Shown here: in pieces, positions 11,060 through 23,070 of the stretch | Position numbering within the stretch: the stretch's first letter is position 1 | How the letters are laid out: the number at the start of each line of letters is the position of its first letter | Source: Talpa occidentalis | Taxonomy: Eukaryota > Chordata > Mammalia > Eulipotyphla > Talpidae | Assembly (NCBI RefSeq): GCF_014898055.3 | Contig: NW_023601543.1 | Coordinates: 10,377,314-10,441,313 of the forward strand | Length of the DNA stretch: 64,000 nucleotides | Reading direction: 5' to 3' | Program-made: the position numbers and the translations under genes | The notes under the pieces: generated by a model | Database searches by the model: none | What the model saw: the letters and a program-made list of their open reading frames with translations, nothing else | Told to the model about the DNA's origin: nothing

Positions 11060-11840
11060 ATTTTTGCTATCGCCTTCATTATGATAAATCTCAACTCTAT
11101 AACTGCAGCCCTGAACATCAGATTTGCAAGGACCCCTCTGAATAGCCCCACCTGCATATCCTATACCTCACATTTGGCAGTGCCCAAATTTAGCTCAACT
11201 CCCCATTCCACTTCCACCCCAGACCTGCTCTCCCTATTTCAGTGACTGGTACCACCACCTACCTAATTTTCCAGGTCAGCGACCTAGGAGTCATCCCTGA
11301 GTCCTCCCTCCCACTTGCCCAGATTACTTTTCAACTCCAGTGGCTTCTTCCCCTCCCCCAACCCCGAAAGCTTCCTAATTGTCATCACTTCTCTCCATCT
11401 CTCCAACATCTTAGCCCAGGCCTGTATCCCCTCTCTCCTAGAACACTGACTTGTACCTCTCTAATTTAGCTCTTCTTTTCCCTTCCTGCTCTACTCCATC
11501 TAGCCTCCATACTGCCCGCAGAATGTTAATTCTAAATCTTATAACTGACCACATCATTGAACCTACTTTAACCACCTAAAACTCTGGACCAGAGCCAGGA
11601 AGCCGATTGACAAGAGTATCCAGGCATGTTCATCCTGAATGAGATTAGCTGCAGAAAATCCTGCTCATACTTCCATCGTGAAGCCTCCGCTTTCTCCATC
11701 CCTTGTCTGCCTGTTCCTCTAGCTGGACTGCCTTTCCTACTCCTAAATCTTTCACTCTATTTTCTGACTTCTGATTCTGTATCAGACATCCTTTGTGTCA
11801 GGAACCCCCAAACTTTGTCTCTCCCTGAACAAAGAAATGC
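11060..11840 (+). repeat. L2-like LINE fragment
   Basis: Pyrimidine-rich sequence with phrases typical of the mammalian L2 3' region, such as GTCATCCCTGAGTCCTCCCTC, CACTTCTCTCCATCTCTCCA and ACTGACCACATCATTGAACC. It is strongly decayed. Confidence 0.55.
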
Positions 11841-12349
11841 TTGGCCTGGTGTTGGGGCTTCTTTAAGAGTGCTTGGCTCCTTTAATACATAAAGTGACCC
11901 TTTAGCTTAGTTTCCAGGAAATTTGTAGATCCACGGAGTACATGACGGAGTCTCCAGCCAAAGTCAAATACTGACCATCTTTTTCTTAGTTCACAGAATG
12001 AAGTTAATGGATGGAATTGTTTCATTGTTCAGTTTTTCTCACACACAGTTTTCTTAAATCTCTGTCACTCTTTTCTTCTATTGCCTTTTTGGTAGCTACT
12101 GATTTGTCTGCAGCAAATAAGTACCAAGGGGCAAAATCAAAAAGCAATGGATCATACTTCAACAGCTTGTTTTTGGTGCGAATATGCTTGTGGTTGTGAT
12201 TTTATATTGATAAGCTAGAACACAGTCATAGTTTCTGCTAGGAAAATTGTTTCCAGTCTACATATCACAGAGTTAAATATATCAGCATTTTGTTTGTTCT
12301 CCTTTCCTTGAACATGTCTGGAAAATCCTAGCCTCAAGGATAGCATCTC

Positions 12350-12690
12350 GAGTCTTTGATTCTTAGCACAGCGCCTGCCCACCTTTCTATCCTCATCTCC
12401 CACATCGTGCTCCTGCCCAACCCTGAGCATCAAAAATATCAAGCTAGTTTTATTTTCCTGAATGTGATATACTCGTTCAACTTGTTCACTGTGACCCCGC
12501 AGACCCTTCTTTCTCATCCGTTTGTGTTGGAAAGACACCCTCTTTGAGAAGCATCCCCTCCTAGCTGACAAGGTGCCCTCTTGCTGTGCTTAATCCATCA
12601 CAGCATTTGCCACATTACATCATCACTGACGTGTCTGCTTTCCCTACCATAAGCCCCTAGAGGAAAGAACCACATTTAAAAAATAATCTC
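12350..12690 (+). repeat. L2-like LINE fragment
   Basis: Continuation of L2-type 3' sequence, including CACAGCATTTGCCACATTAC and AAGCCCCTAGAGGAAAGAAC near the expected 3' end. Probably the same ancient insertion as at 11060-11840. Confidence 0.45.
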
Positions 12691-12699
12691 AGAATCCTT

Positions 12700-13680
12700 T
12701 CTTTCTGACACATTGTAAGACATGAGTAAAATCTTTTCCAAATTACTAAATTTTCTTTTAAGGGGCTAGAAAGGGAAGTTGCAAAACATTCTAACCTGGT
12801 GGAATAACAGTGACTGCCCTCTCTGGCGGCACAAATCAGAATGTATTTGTATCAAGTGTTCTTTGATTCCCTTGGTTATCTCTCTTTCCTCTGGGGTCAG
12901 TTCCATTTGTTTATTTTGGGCCCTCTCTTTCATTTTCATGGTTTTTCTCAAATGTGTCATGATCCTTAGTTGTCTGGCCACATTTATGAATGAAGAGCTG
13001 TGCCAGTTGTATGGGCAGATGGCACGGTTTCTTCTGCAATTGTGTTTATCTGTTTCCCCCACAAACCTGCCTCTCCAGAATGGGAGGGCTGACTGTGGGT
13101 TCTGTTTAAGTAGGCGGGGCCTGTCAGTAGGCAGGCTTCCCTTTGGGTTACGTGGGTGGAGAGGCAGGAAAGCCAAGGACCCCCCACACCGATAAAGTAA
13201 GGAGGGCTTTTCTCTATGGGGGGAGGGGGGAACTTTTCAGAGGGTTTCACGCTTGACTGATGCTAGTTTTCCTTTTGTTTTCTTTTTTTTTCATCTGTCG
13301 TTCAGGCCTCAGCACCCTCCCTGGAGTCCTCCTTGGGCAACTTTAGCCTGAGGGCCAAGGCCAAACACAGCTGTAGCGGATGATAGGTGCTTGGAGAAAG
13401 GAGAGAGGGAGGAAAGGGCGCACCTGTCCTACCTGCTGCCCCTGCAGCTCCTTCATGAGTTGCCATAACGCTTCCTTTCGGTCTATCCCGCTCTTTGTGT
13501 CCATTGACTCTGAAATTGGTGTTTCCTTGGCAAAGTCCACTCTAATCTATGATTTCTTAAATTGCAATGTTTTCTGTTCTGATCTCTTAGTCCAAATTCA
13601 TTGACTTTCTCACTTCCTGATATCCCTCAAAATTTATTTCACATTAAGTCACCTCTTCTTATTGCCCATGTTTGTAACTC
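12700..13680. other. Unique-looking non-coding stretch
   Basis: Two overlapping open frames of about 136-138 codons lie on opposite strands at 12766-13195. Neither resembles a known family and there is no splice or promoter context. I see no recognisable gene or repeat. Confidence 0.4.
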
Positions 13681-13689
13681 CATTCTTTT

Positions 13690-14110
13690 TACATTTATTA
13701 CTGTTCATTCACATGGTTAAAAATGTACATGATACAATAGTGTGCATGTGAGGTTTTCTTTCCACATATTCCTGCCAGTCCTCCATCAGCAACCAATGTC
13801 AGCTTCTTATGTGTCTTCCAGAAAGTCTTATGCTCACTGAAGCAAATACACAGATTTTCTTTCTTACCATTTTATTCACATAGTAGTACACAATACACTG
13901 TTCTGTGTCTTTTGATTTTTTTCATTTAACAATGTATCTTGGAGATTATTCCATGTCAGCAAAGTGATTTTTTATTATTTTTTACTGCATTTTATGAATG
14001 ACATCCTATAATTTATTTAACTAGTCCCCTACTGACCAACACTTAGGTTGTTTCCAGTTGTATGATATTGAACACTGCTACAACAAATAACCTTATAATT
14101 TTCATGTTTT
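13690..14110 (-). repeat. L1 3'-end fragment (antisense)
   Basis: TTTCATTTAACAATGTATCT, GGAGATTATTCCATGTCAGC and TAGGTTGTTTCCAGTTGTAT are the complement of the L1 ORF2 end/3' UTR region found in old mammalian L1M copies. Confidence 0.65.
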
Positions 14111-15540
14111 AAAAATTTCTTTTCAGATGTCCATGGAGTCTGGAAGACTAAAAATCACATTGTTTCCCCTTTTATTTTCTCTGTTTAAAATCAAACAAAA
14201 TGCAAACATCAATTATATTATACACTAGCATTTTCAAAGTACATCATTTGTACAAGAGAAGGACTAAGAACAAAACTGTGTTTACAGACATCCCAACAGA
14301 AGCTTCTAGTGGTGCTCTGGAGGGGACACTTCATAATCCCTTGCACTAAACAGAGATTATTTGCACGAATAGGAGTGATATTGGCCTGTACACCTGTGGA
14401 TGAGCAGAGTCTTATTTTGTTACTGAATTATCTTCATGATTTCCTAAAATTCTTAGAAATAAATTTTGACATGAATGCATACCCACAATTCTGCCCATTT
14501 TATGTTTATAAAATGATACAAATTTCTTATATGCTATGTACCAATTTTCACTATTCAAAGTTGATTTACATGCTATTATTACTTTGCCTTATCTTTTCCA
14601 TCCAGGGGTAGCAACCATAATATACCTAATTTAGCATATTATACAAGTAAAAGGTTAAAGTATCAGGTACCACAGACATAACAAATTAAATTAATTAAAA
14701 ACAAAGAAAATTGAAGTTAATAACTAAGAAATAAAATTAAGGAAATTTCAACATTAACAGTTTTCATTAAATTCTATTGAACTTTTAAAAGTCTACTTCA
14801 AAAAATGTCAGTGAAAAAAACATACTAAAAACACATTTTTTTTAATATTGACCAATCAACGTGCTAATCTAAACACATCACACTCAAAGGAAGAGCATCT
14901 CAAAGTTACTGTTTATTTTCCATTCATTGGCTCAATGCATAGTAAATCATTTGTATTACGCACATCTTCTTAAAGTCAGGCATTGTATTTTAAAGCTTCC
15001 AAGGCAAGGTTCTATCTGCCTGGAGGACTTCAGTTGCACCATGTGGGATTCTCCACAAAGGATTACAGCAGAAACCAGCAATGATGTGGACTCTGGCTCT
15101 GGCTCTTCCATCCACTATGCTGCATTTGTTGGCTAGATTGTTAAGAAGCAATTTGTAAAGGTCAGGAATGGACACAGTGCAGGTTTTCTGATCCAGCAGA
15201 CCGGGTAAAGGAGTCAGAGTCCTCAGTGGTTTTGCCGGGAGGCTGGCAGGCCTCCCAGCCCCCAGCAAATCTTCACTCTATCTGGGCTCTCTGACGTTCT
15301 CTTCCTCTTTCAGCTTCCGTTTGTTCTCGGCTTCTGCTTGCGTCCCCGTGACGCCACCCTTAAAAAAGCCCAGTCTCAGCCCAGTGAATCCCATCTACCT
15401 ATGCCCACACCCTACTCCAGGTGCCCGCCATCAGGCATGCATTCAGGACTGCAAAGATCCATCATCTATCATGATGGCGGGAGGGCAGTAAAGCCTGACA
15501 TTTTTCCTTACCCTACACAATTTCAGAAGACATTTCTTTC
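14111..15540. other. A/T-rich non-coding stretch
   Basis: Mostly A/T-rich sequence without a recognisable gene. In human, a long non-coding RNA (LINC00892) lies a few kilobases upstream of CD40LG, so a non-coding transcript could exist in this area, but nothing in the sequence lets me place its exons. Confidence 0.4.
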
Positions 15541-15544
15541 AATC

Positions 15545-15910
15545 AGTCCATTTTCTCAAATCAACACTCAGAGTATCTGCAGTGGGCCAGGCGCTGAGCT
15601 GCATGCTGGGAGTACAAAGATCAAAATGATAGTCCCTGCCTGGTCAGGAACTCCTCCCAGACCACAGGAACAAAGCAACACATGAGCAGACCACCATAAA
15701 ACAATCAGAAAGTGCCACAGTAGGGCATACCCTGGTGGCGCAATGGTTGAGCGCTGGGTTGTGAGGATGCCCGCAGCCTCTGCAGAGTTGGTTCGTTCCC
15801 CAGCCGCCGGCGAGGGTCCCACAATAAAAAAAAAAAAAGAAAGAAAGAAAGTGCCACAGTAGAGGTATGTACAGAATGCTGTGGGAACATTCTGGAGGAA
15901 TGCCTACCCA
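15545..15910 (-). repeat. L2-like fragment split by a SINE
   Basis: CAGTGGGCCAGGCGCTGAGC ... GGGAGTACAAAGATCAAAATGA is the complement-type L2 3' sequence (decayed 'grgccaggcactg ... acaaagatgaat'). It resumes after the SINE at 15724-15845. Confidence 0.55.
15724..15845 (+). mobile_element. tRNA-derived SINE, short form
   Basis: Head CCTGGTGGCGCAATGGTTGAG, internal GTTCGTTCCCCAGCC (decayed B box), then GCGAGGGTCCCAC followed at once by an A-rich tail. The duplication AGAAAGTGCCACAGTAG occurs at 15707-15723 and 15846-15862. Confidence 0.93.
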
Positions 15911-16875
15911 GTCAATGACAAATCCCCAATTCAGTGTCCTTGGTTTTCTAGACTGAAATTTCTGCCCCTTTCATTCTGCAGCATCTGGTAGTTGGCTGCA
16001 ATTACTCTGATATTCTGAAGGCTAAGAGGAATAGGGGGGCTAAGGGGGCTGGGGATACTCATGTCCAGCATAGACAGCTGTGCTTGGGGCAATGACGTCT
16101 GCAGTTTTGACCTGGTTTTGATAGGGGGAAGGGCTGTCCTGAGCAAGCTCCGTACAGGCTTTGTGGACTCCACCCCCATGACACCGGGAACTACAAATCC
16201 CAGGATCACCGAAGGGAAGGTTGTGAGGACTTGAGGGCGGAGTTAAGCAACTAGGCTCTTGGTTTGGGTATTTAACTGGCCATGTGGCCAGGGAGTCGCT
16301 GGCTTGGCCATGCATCATGCTAGGTTTTTGCCAGCTCCGCGGGTCATTGGGATTCCAGGTCAGCGGAAAGGGTAGGACGCACTTACAAACTTCCCTCCCT
16401 CTTTTTCTCCCTGAGTTATTCGTTTCCCATTTCCCCTTCCCTTGTAAATAAACCCTTTATCAATCTTCTGTGTATGTCTGCAGTTTAGCATTCATAAGTA
16501 CCCTTTAAGCGTGCGGTGAGGACCCACAGTCAGGCAGCCCCATTTTATATTGGGGTTTGCCCTGTAACAGCTTCAGGTATTTGTTTGGATCACGTGACAG
16601 TATCCTCAGTCTGTATTCAGCTGCTTACCTCTAACGCAGGTTCCCAAGGTCAATCTTCTTAGCAAAAGCCCACTCTTTGTTTCTGACCTTGCAGTCACTG
16701 ACTCCACTTCCCATTTGCATAAGTAAAAAACGAAACAAAACAAAACAACTATGTGCTCAGATAAACAAGAAATGCAGCTAACAGTGGTATCACTGTGCAG
16801 TAGAACTGGAGCTGGGGGAGGGAGTTACTGTTGGCTCTATATACTCTGTACCCTTTGCATTATCTTTACAATGAG
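15911..16875. other. Unique-looking non-coding stretch
   Basis: Contains AATAAACCC at about 16447 and other A-rich words, but no exon, promoter or repeat that I can identify. Confidence 0.4.
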
Positions 16876-16879
16876 CATA

Positions 16880-17290
16880 TTTTACTGTTGCAATAACTTA
16901 TTTTTGATGACCTTTTTATTGAAGTCAACCTTTTATGTACAGAAAAGTGTGAAAATCATAAGGTTAACAAATTTTCATAAACATATCATTATAATCATTA
17001 CCCAGATTATCGACTAAAGCCCCCCATTTTCTCTTTTCAATCACCTCTGCTTCTCACAAGGGAACCACTACTTTGTCTTCTATCACTGAAGATTAGTTTT
17101 GACTGAGAGTTCTAGTTGACCCTTATTATCCTCACCAGTGCTTAATATCATCAATATTATTTACCTTAGCCATTCTAACAGATCTGTAGTATTAGCTCAT
17201 TGTGTGTGGTTTTGGACATCTTTTCTTATGCTCATTTGCCATCGAGATGTTCTCTTTGGTGTTAACATCTTTCCTAATTATTGAATGTAA
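16880..17290 (-). repeat. L1 3'-end fragment (antisense)
   Basis: TTTTTATTGAAGTCAACCTT and the later CTCATTGTGTGTGGTTTTGG followed by TTTGCCATCG match, with decay, the complement of old L1 3' sequences. Confidence 0.5.
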
Positions 17291-17374
17291 TCATTTTTAA
17301 TTGCTTGAAAATAATAGTGCCATTAAACTGAACTAGAGAATATTGTCAATCCTTCCAAGAGGCAGATTAAGGTG

Positions 17375-17575
17375 GTGGAAATAGTCAGGGTTTGGTAGCA
17401 GAATTTCTGGAGTTGTTGTCGGAGCTCAAGCAAACTATTTAACCACTTTGTACTTCAGTTGCTTTGTCTATAAAGTGAGGATAATAACGGTTTCTGCTTC
17501 ATAGGGTCATCCTGAGGATTAGAGGAGAAATTATGTGAGGTTCTCTGCTCTGAGCCTGATAGGGTAAATGTTTAT
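17375..17575 (+). repeat. MIR element
   Basis: TATAAAGTGAGGATAATAACGG, then CATAGGGTCATCCTGAGGATTA, is a clear MIR core and 3' part on the plus strand. Confidence 0.75.
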
Positions 17576-18004
17576 CAGTGTTCCCTCTGCCTTCTGGAAA
17601 AGCCTGGAAGAAGGCAAAGAAGTGAAGATTGTTCTCGAGGCAGTCAACAGTTCAGTATCTGAGGGTGAATGGGAAAGTGATTCTTCTTCTGACTCAAGGT
17701 GGGGAGATGCCAGAGGTGTATTCTGGAGGCACGATTCTGTCCCTGCACCCGCATTGCCTCTCCCCCAACACAGCAGGCATAGTGTGCTTTGAGGGAACTT
17801 TCTAGACATAGCAAGGCTCTTGGATGCTGATGCACCCCTTGCATGACTTTAACAGCCAACGCTGTGTGTCTAGCAGGAAGACACAAACCCCATAGCATCT
17901 TTCTCTATAATTCCAGAAAATTCTCCCATTGATGTTCCCTAGGATGGCAGACTGGGATCTTGTTGCCAACACCAAATAGTCAATATCCATTAATCAAATA
18001 TTGG

Positions 18005-18300
18005 CTCAGCACTCAGCAAGCACTAGTCTCTCTGATAGGGACCAAGGTGGAAAAGGGCTGCTAGTTAGTCAGGTAGAAAAGCAAGGAGTTGATTACAGTG
18101 CACCGGGAAGCACCACAATGGAGCATGCGCAGAGGGTGGCAGGAGCAAGCAGGTGTGAGGGTGAAGGCCTTGAGAGGGCCAGGGAAGTTTCCTGGAAAAA
18201 ATCCCATCAGAGCCCTGAGGAAATTTTCTGGATGAGGGAAGAATTTTTTCAGGGACAGAGGCTATTCTGTGTGAAGACCCAGAGGCTGGGACTCTTTTTC
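18005..18300 (-). repeat. L2-like fragment
   Basis: AGTTTCCTGGAAAAAATCCC and GTGTGAAGACCCAGAGGCTG correspond to decayed 'ggcttcctggaggagg' and 'gtgcaaaggcccagagg' phrases of complement-strand L2. Confidence 0.5.
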
Positions 18301-18718
18301 CTTTTGAGGGTGCCTGCTTGGGACCCAAGCCTTGCTCTGGGAACTGAATAGCAGCCCTGCTTTTCCAGTGGAGTCCCAAGGTAGAGCACAGAATAGCAGG
18401 ACTTTCTTGGAACAAAATCCCTTTGTTCCAGAGGGAGTGGGTTCGGGGATCAGGGCTCCTACAGGTGGGCACATCATCGACACCAATTTCCCTTTGAAAT
18501 CAGCCAGATAACATTGAACGTGGAATGCCTGGGTGATTCCAGCTCATTTTCTGCCTCCCTCCCTCTAGTCTCAGTCTGCTGCCTACATTTTCCCAAGGCT
18601 GCAGAGCTCTGGTAGCCTGGCCCCGAGTTCCTATGCCCCAAACTTCTCCACATAGTCTTTTTCTGGACCCCCCTAACTTCCCCCTACTCTAATCCTGTCT
18701 GGCTTAACTTGTTCAGGG

Positions 18719-18871
18719 TTCTCCTCCTTCCCCCCCTCCCCCCTCCCCCTCCCCCTCCCCCTCCCTCCCTGCTTCCTTCCTTCTCATCTTTTCCTTTTTC
18801 TCCTCTTCCCCCTTCTTCTCTCTTTTTCCTCTTCCCCTTCCTCCTTTTCTTGTCTTCTCTTCTCACCACCT
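18719..18871. repeat. Polypyrimidine tract (CCCCCT-rich)
   Basis: About 150 bases of almost pure C/T on the plus strand, with CCCCCT-type repeats at 18729-18770 and then mixed CTT/TCC. Only a few purines interrupt it. Confidence 0.9.
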
Positions 18872-19084
18872 TTCCAAGCTCTACGGCTACCCTTGGGGCT
18901 GCCCCCTTCAGCTCTGACCTCAGATGGTTGGCAGTTCCTTTCTGATCCCTCCCAGGATCTTCTCCCGGCAACCTCTAGGGGCTGTTACTGATTTTAGTGC
19001 CTCTGTTCCCAACCCATCTCCTAGGAATCCTTACAGGACACTGTCTTGTTAATGGAGACCTGACTCAGGAGACCTCTAGTTCCC

Positions 19085-19205
19085 CACATTAGCTCCCCAT
19101 CATTTCACACATGGGGACACTGAGGCTCAGAGAAAGGGAATGACTTACCAGGGTCACACAGCAGGTTACTGCAAGCACAGACTAGTTCAGACCGCCGGGA
19201 CTTCC
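19085..19205 (-). repeat. MIR element
   Basis: GACACTGAGGCTCAGAGAAAG followed by GGGTCACACAGCAGGTTACT is the MIR core on the complement. Confidence 0.8.
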
Positions 19206-20070
19206 GGCCCCTGCTCTGTCCCAGGAATCAGGCTCAGGTCTTAGCTGGCATCAGTTTCCACCCGTTGACTGTGCTGTGCACCCATCTGTCTTAGCACTTC
19301 CTTCCTGAGCCAGTGCATTAACACTGAAGCTGGCCGGTCCAGGCTCTGACTCAGCAGCCTCACAAAGATCATCCAGCCATGTCTGCATATGATTAAGGAA
19401 ACACCAGGGGCAGAAAGCATTTTTTTCTCTGCCAGCATGAGGGGTGCAAAAGGGGGTGGTAGGGTCCCCATGTCAGGCTTCATGGGGTGGGGTGAGGAGT
19501 GGAAGGGCTATATCAAAAGATTTAGAATGACTAGCTAAATGCATTTCAGTACAGAAGTGCTTTTACTGGCTTAGAAAGAGGGACTCCTGTTAGTGAAAAT
19601 ATTATGGCAAAACTCCCATAGTTTCACTTGTGAAAAGCTAAGCTGAGAGTGGCCCAAGGTGCCTATGAGTGATAGAAAGTGACTATATGTTCTCCACTTT
19701 CTGCTTCCTGGTTATTAGTTGCCAACAGGCTAATAGCTGGAAACATTGACCACCACCTTTGAGAGTGCTGTGGCACAGGTGTTCACTTGCAAATAAACGG
19801 AATTGAGAATTTCCCTCCTTTACAATATTCCCTAGTGAGTAGCGCCGTCTTGTTACACAGAGTAGCTGGACACAGAGTGTGGACACTGAGCAGCTCCCAT
19901 GGACACACACAACATGACCCCAGAATCGGACCCATCCAGGGATTTAGGTATCCAGACGGTTCTGCCTTGCATCCCCTACCGTTGCAGGGTTACTGATGCC
20001 TGGAGACACCCCTCCTGACATAGGGCGGCCAGCCAAACCTGAGTGTGCTCAGATAATTGGTGGGACTGAC
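19206..20070. other. Unique-looking non-coding stretch
   Basis: No recognisable exon, repeat or regulatory motif; open frames here are below 80 codons and unlike known proteins. Confidence 0.4.
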
Positions 20071-20074
20071 ACTT

Positions 20075-21031
20075 TCACTGGATTGAATAGCAACCCCAAA
20101 ATTCTCGTCCACCAGCAACCAATAAATGTGACCTGATTTGGAAATAGAGTATTTTTTTTAACTTTTTTAAAAGTTCAAGAGACTTTAAAAAGGTCCAAAA
20201 GTCTAAAGATCTCTAGGTTTCCAGTAAGATTATAGACAGATGCCTGTCTGTTTCTCCGTTGAGAAAGCCTAAATTTCAACATGTTTGATTCCACACTTCC
20301 ATGATTCTTCTACTTGGGGAGACAGAAGTCAACCCTCTGACTTCCAGTGTGCTCACACAAGACCACCACTCCAACAACACGTAGAAACACAGCAGCAATA
20401 GTAAGCATTGTTACTGCCACAGAAATGATCCAGGGAGAAAGTGCTATAACAATTCCAAACATCAAAAATTATTCATCCAGGAAAGGAGAAAAAGAATCGT
20501 TGGCAGAAGCTACACGAATACTTTTCTTGGCTTATTCTCTGCCACCAGGTCTTCCGACTGTAAAGTTGAGGTGCTAATCTTCATAGTTCTGGCGGCTGGA
20601 AGTCCAAGATCAGGGTGTGTACATGGTCAGGGGAGTGCCTCTTCTGGGTTAGACTCCTTGTGTCCCCACATGAAGACAGGCAGAAATAGAATCATACAGA
20701 CATTAGTTAAATTTAGATGAGGCCATACTTGATTAGAGTGGACCCTAATCCAATGACTGGTATCGATACAAGAAGAAGAGGAAAAATTTAACAGACACCC
20801 TCAAGGGAAAGATGGCAATGTGAAGATGGAGGCAGAGATTGGAGTGATGTAGTTACAATCCAGGGAATATCAAGGATTACTGGCAACTTCTGCACGCCAG
20901 AAGAAAGTGTTCTTCCCTGTGCCTTCAGAGGGAGCCTGGCCCTGCTGATATTTTGATCTCAGAGTTCTGGCCTCTTACTGTGAGAGAATATATTTCTGTT
21001 CTGAGCCCCCCAGTTTGTCATGGCAGCCATT
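20075..21031 (+). repeat. MLT1-type MaLR LTR, internally disrupted
   Basis: The left end (20077-20150) reads ATTGAATAGCAACCCCAAAA ... GTGACCTGATTTGGAAATAGAG, and the right part (about 20690-21031) contains TGGACCCTAATCCAATGACTGG, GGCAGAGATTGGAGTGATG and GAGGGAGCCTGGCCCTGC, in the MLT1 order. Between them lies about 540 bp of other sequence. Part of it (20584-20625, TAGTTCTGGCGGCTGGAAGTC) looks like the complement of an MLT1/MaLR end. Confidence 0.65.
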
Positions 21032-21046
21032 GAAAATGAACACACT

Positions 21047-21309
21047 GGGCCTCCCTGGTGGCGCAAGAGGTTAAACACAGCACTGTGAAGCTATCCACAG
21101 ACTCTGCAGCACGAGTTCAATCCCCAGTCAGGGAGCTACCCACATGGTGCAGCAGACCTCTACTGTCTCGCCCGCTGCTCCCCTCAGCAGTGTATGTATT
21201 TCAGTCAATCTATCCGTTCTGCTCCCCACTGGTAAATCCTCTCACCCCCTACACCTCCAGCCTGTGCCCCAGTTCTTGTATGCATAAATAAAATCTTTTT
21301 TTAAAAAAA
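21047..21309 (+). mobile_element. tRNA-derived SINE, long form B
   Basis: Starts GGGCCTCCCTGGTGGCGCAA and ends with an AAATCTTTTTTTAAAAAAA tail. The body contains GCTCCCCTCAGCAGTGTATG. It is flanked by GAAAATGAACACACT at 21032-21046 and 21310-21324. Confidence 0.95.
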
Positions 21310-21830
21310 GAAAATGAACACACTAATTTGGGAAAACTTGAGCCCCTCATTTGAAGTGCTGATCCAGTTGAGACCTGAGGAGAACAATGTTCATCAACAG
21401 AAGACATGCTCTCACAGGCCTGTATGACCCCTCTGATGATGGTGTGTGGCCCCTCTGATGATGGGGCATTTGCACGTGCACAGAGAAATAAGTTCTGAAG
21501 GTACCAAAGACTTGTCTCTGGGCCATCAATCCTTTGCTTTAACTTGTCCATTGTTTCCCACAATGGCTGGCTATGTATTGCTTGCGTTCAAAAAAAGTAG
21601 CCATCTCTATCTGATTGTCGTCTGTTCATCCATCCATTTATCTTTAGTTACAAATACTCTCATGCACGCTTGGAAACTTTCAGGTGAAACAGTCCCAGAG
21701 CACCTTCATTTCTTCTAGGTCAGAGGCTCAGAACTATTCCCTAAAAGCCCTGGCGGGGATGACAGTAGACAAAGATAAAACCATATCTTCACATGGCATT
21801 CGATGCTCTTCCAAGAACACGCCTCCATAT
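21310..21830. other. Unique-looking non-coding stretch
   Basis: Contains a near-duplicated CCCCTCTGATGATGG phrase at 21428-21465. Otherwise I see no gene or known repeat. Confidence 0.4.
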
Positions 21831-21834
21831 CCTC

Positions 21835-21975
21835 TGAGCCACTCAATCTCTCAGCACTCTGACAGACAGGGAGCTGCGGCTCAGAGGCTGGTTAAGGAAC
21901 TTGTCCAGGTGTCAACTCAGGGGGCTGTGACCAGCACCCACAGTCCTGACACCTGGCCCAGTAGCATTTCATAAA
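21835..21975 (-). repeat. MIR element
   Basis: GAGCTGCGGCTCAGAGGCTGG ... GGAACTTGTCCAGGTG ... ACAGTCCTGACACCTGGCCC is a decayed MIR core on the complement. Confidence 0.6.
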
Positions 21976-22733
21976 AGCAGAACTTCTTGTGGGTGTTGAC
22001 CTCCCAGCACTTCCACAGCCATGCCGGGCCCACGGCCTGACGCCCAGCAGGTGACCAGGACACACACACCGTTGACCCAATGTGACGCCAGCAAGCTTCA
22101 CCCTGCAAGCATCGTCTGCTGCTGGGAACACTTTTGTTCAAACCAAGCTCTTTTGCTCTGCAGACGGCAGCAGGGCTGCTGAGGGGGCCCCACTCTCTTC
22201 CCATTTCTGTCCTTCCACGACCCGCCCCTCCACTCCCCACCCCAGGCAGGGGATAGCTGACTCCTGTAGCTGGCCTCTCATGTCCCCCACAAGGAGGCAT
22301 CTAGGATGACAGCTCAAGGTGGGTCTAGAATGGGCTCCTCATCTCAGAGGAGTGCCACCCAGTCAAAAGACCCAAGGTTAAGGGGAGGGCCAGCTTTGTG
22401 AAGTGTGGGCTTGACAACCCCAGAATGATTGATTGGGTTCTGGGGCAAGGAACAGGACACATGAGGAAATGTTGACAGAGACTGAAGACGGCAGCAAGGC
22501 AGAGAGAGAAGGGTCTCCATTCAGAAACAAAATGAGAGAGCGCAGAAAAGGCCAAAGTAGATCAAAAAGCAAGATTTGGTAAAAAAAAAAAAATGGGGAA
22601 AGGAAGTGGGATGGGACAGACAGAAGAGAGCCCTGCACCTGCCGCCTGTCACTCTAGCTCAACCTCTGGTTCTCATAGCCACCCCTCAGGCTATCCCCCA
22701 CACCCCTCACACAGCTGACATCTTCCCACCAGG

Positions 22734-22735
<2 letters not shown>
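21976..22735. other. GC-richer non-coding stretch
   Basis: Locally higher G+C (about 22000-22320) but few CpGs. Open frames on both strands are proline/serine-rich and unrecognised. No promoter or exon can be supported. Confidence 0.4.

Positions 22736-22779
<44 letters not shown>
22736..22779. repeat. (GT)n microsatellite
   Basis: 22 uninterrupted GT units. It lies about 290 bp from a CA array at 23071-23107, so the two are in inverted orientation. Confidence 0.97.
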
Positions 22780-22781
<2 letters not shown>

Positions 22782-23065
22782 TCAAAGGCAGGCTTTGTAC
22801 AGAGAGGTGGGGCTGCTGCCTAGGTCTCCTTTTCAAGTTCAAATCCCCCTGGGAAATCTTCCTAGGAAATTTCCAAGAAGCTGGAAAGCTGTCCCTGTCC
22901 TGCCTGGGAGGTAGAAGGTATCTCCACTCTCAGAGCTAAGAAGGGCCAGGCCAGAGGAAGCGAAGGATTGGACAAGGAAAGAGAGGACCAGGGGCCTCTG
23001 AGCACTGGAGTCAGGGAGCAGGGCTCTGGGAACCCTGTAGGATTCCAGTTTTCCCCTCCCCTGGC

Positions 23066-23070
<5 letters not shown>

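Noticed and set aside
10290..11060. 256-codon plus-strand open frame, the longest in the window
   Set aside because: Low-complexity Leu/Pro/Ser composition, no domain, no promoter or splice context, and its 3' end runs into C/T-rich DNA bordering an L2-like repeat. A single long frame in 64 kb of C/T-rich DNA is expected by chance.
12766..13195. Overlapping 136- and 138-codon open frames on opposite strands
   Set aside because: Neither matches a family and opposite-strand mirror frames are typical of codon-bias-free sequence lacking stops by chance.
14111..17600. Orthologue of the human lncRNA LINC00892
   Set aside because: Expected position by synteny, but I do not know its exon sequence well enough and see no decisive splice structure, so it is not called.
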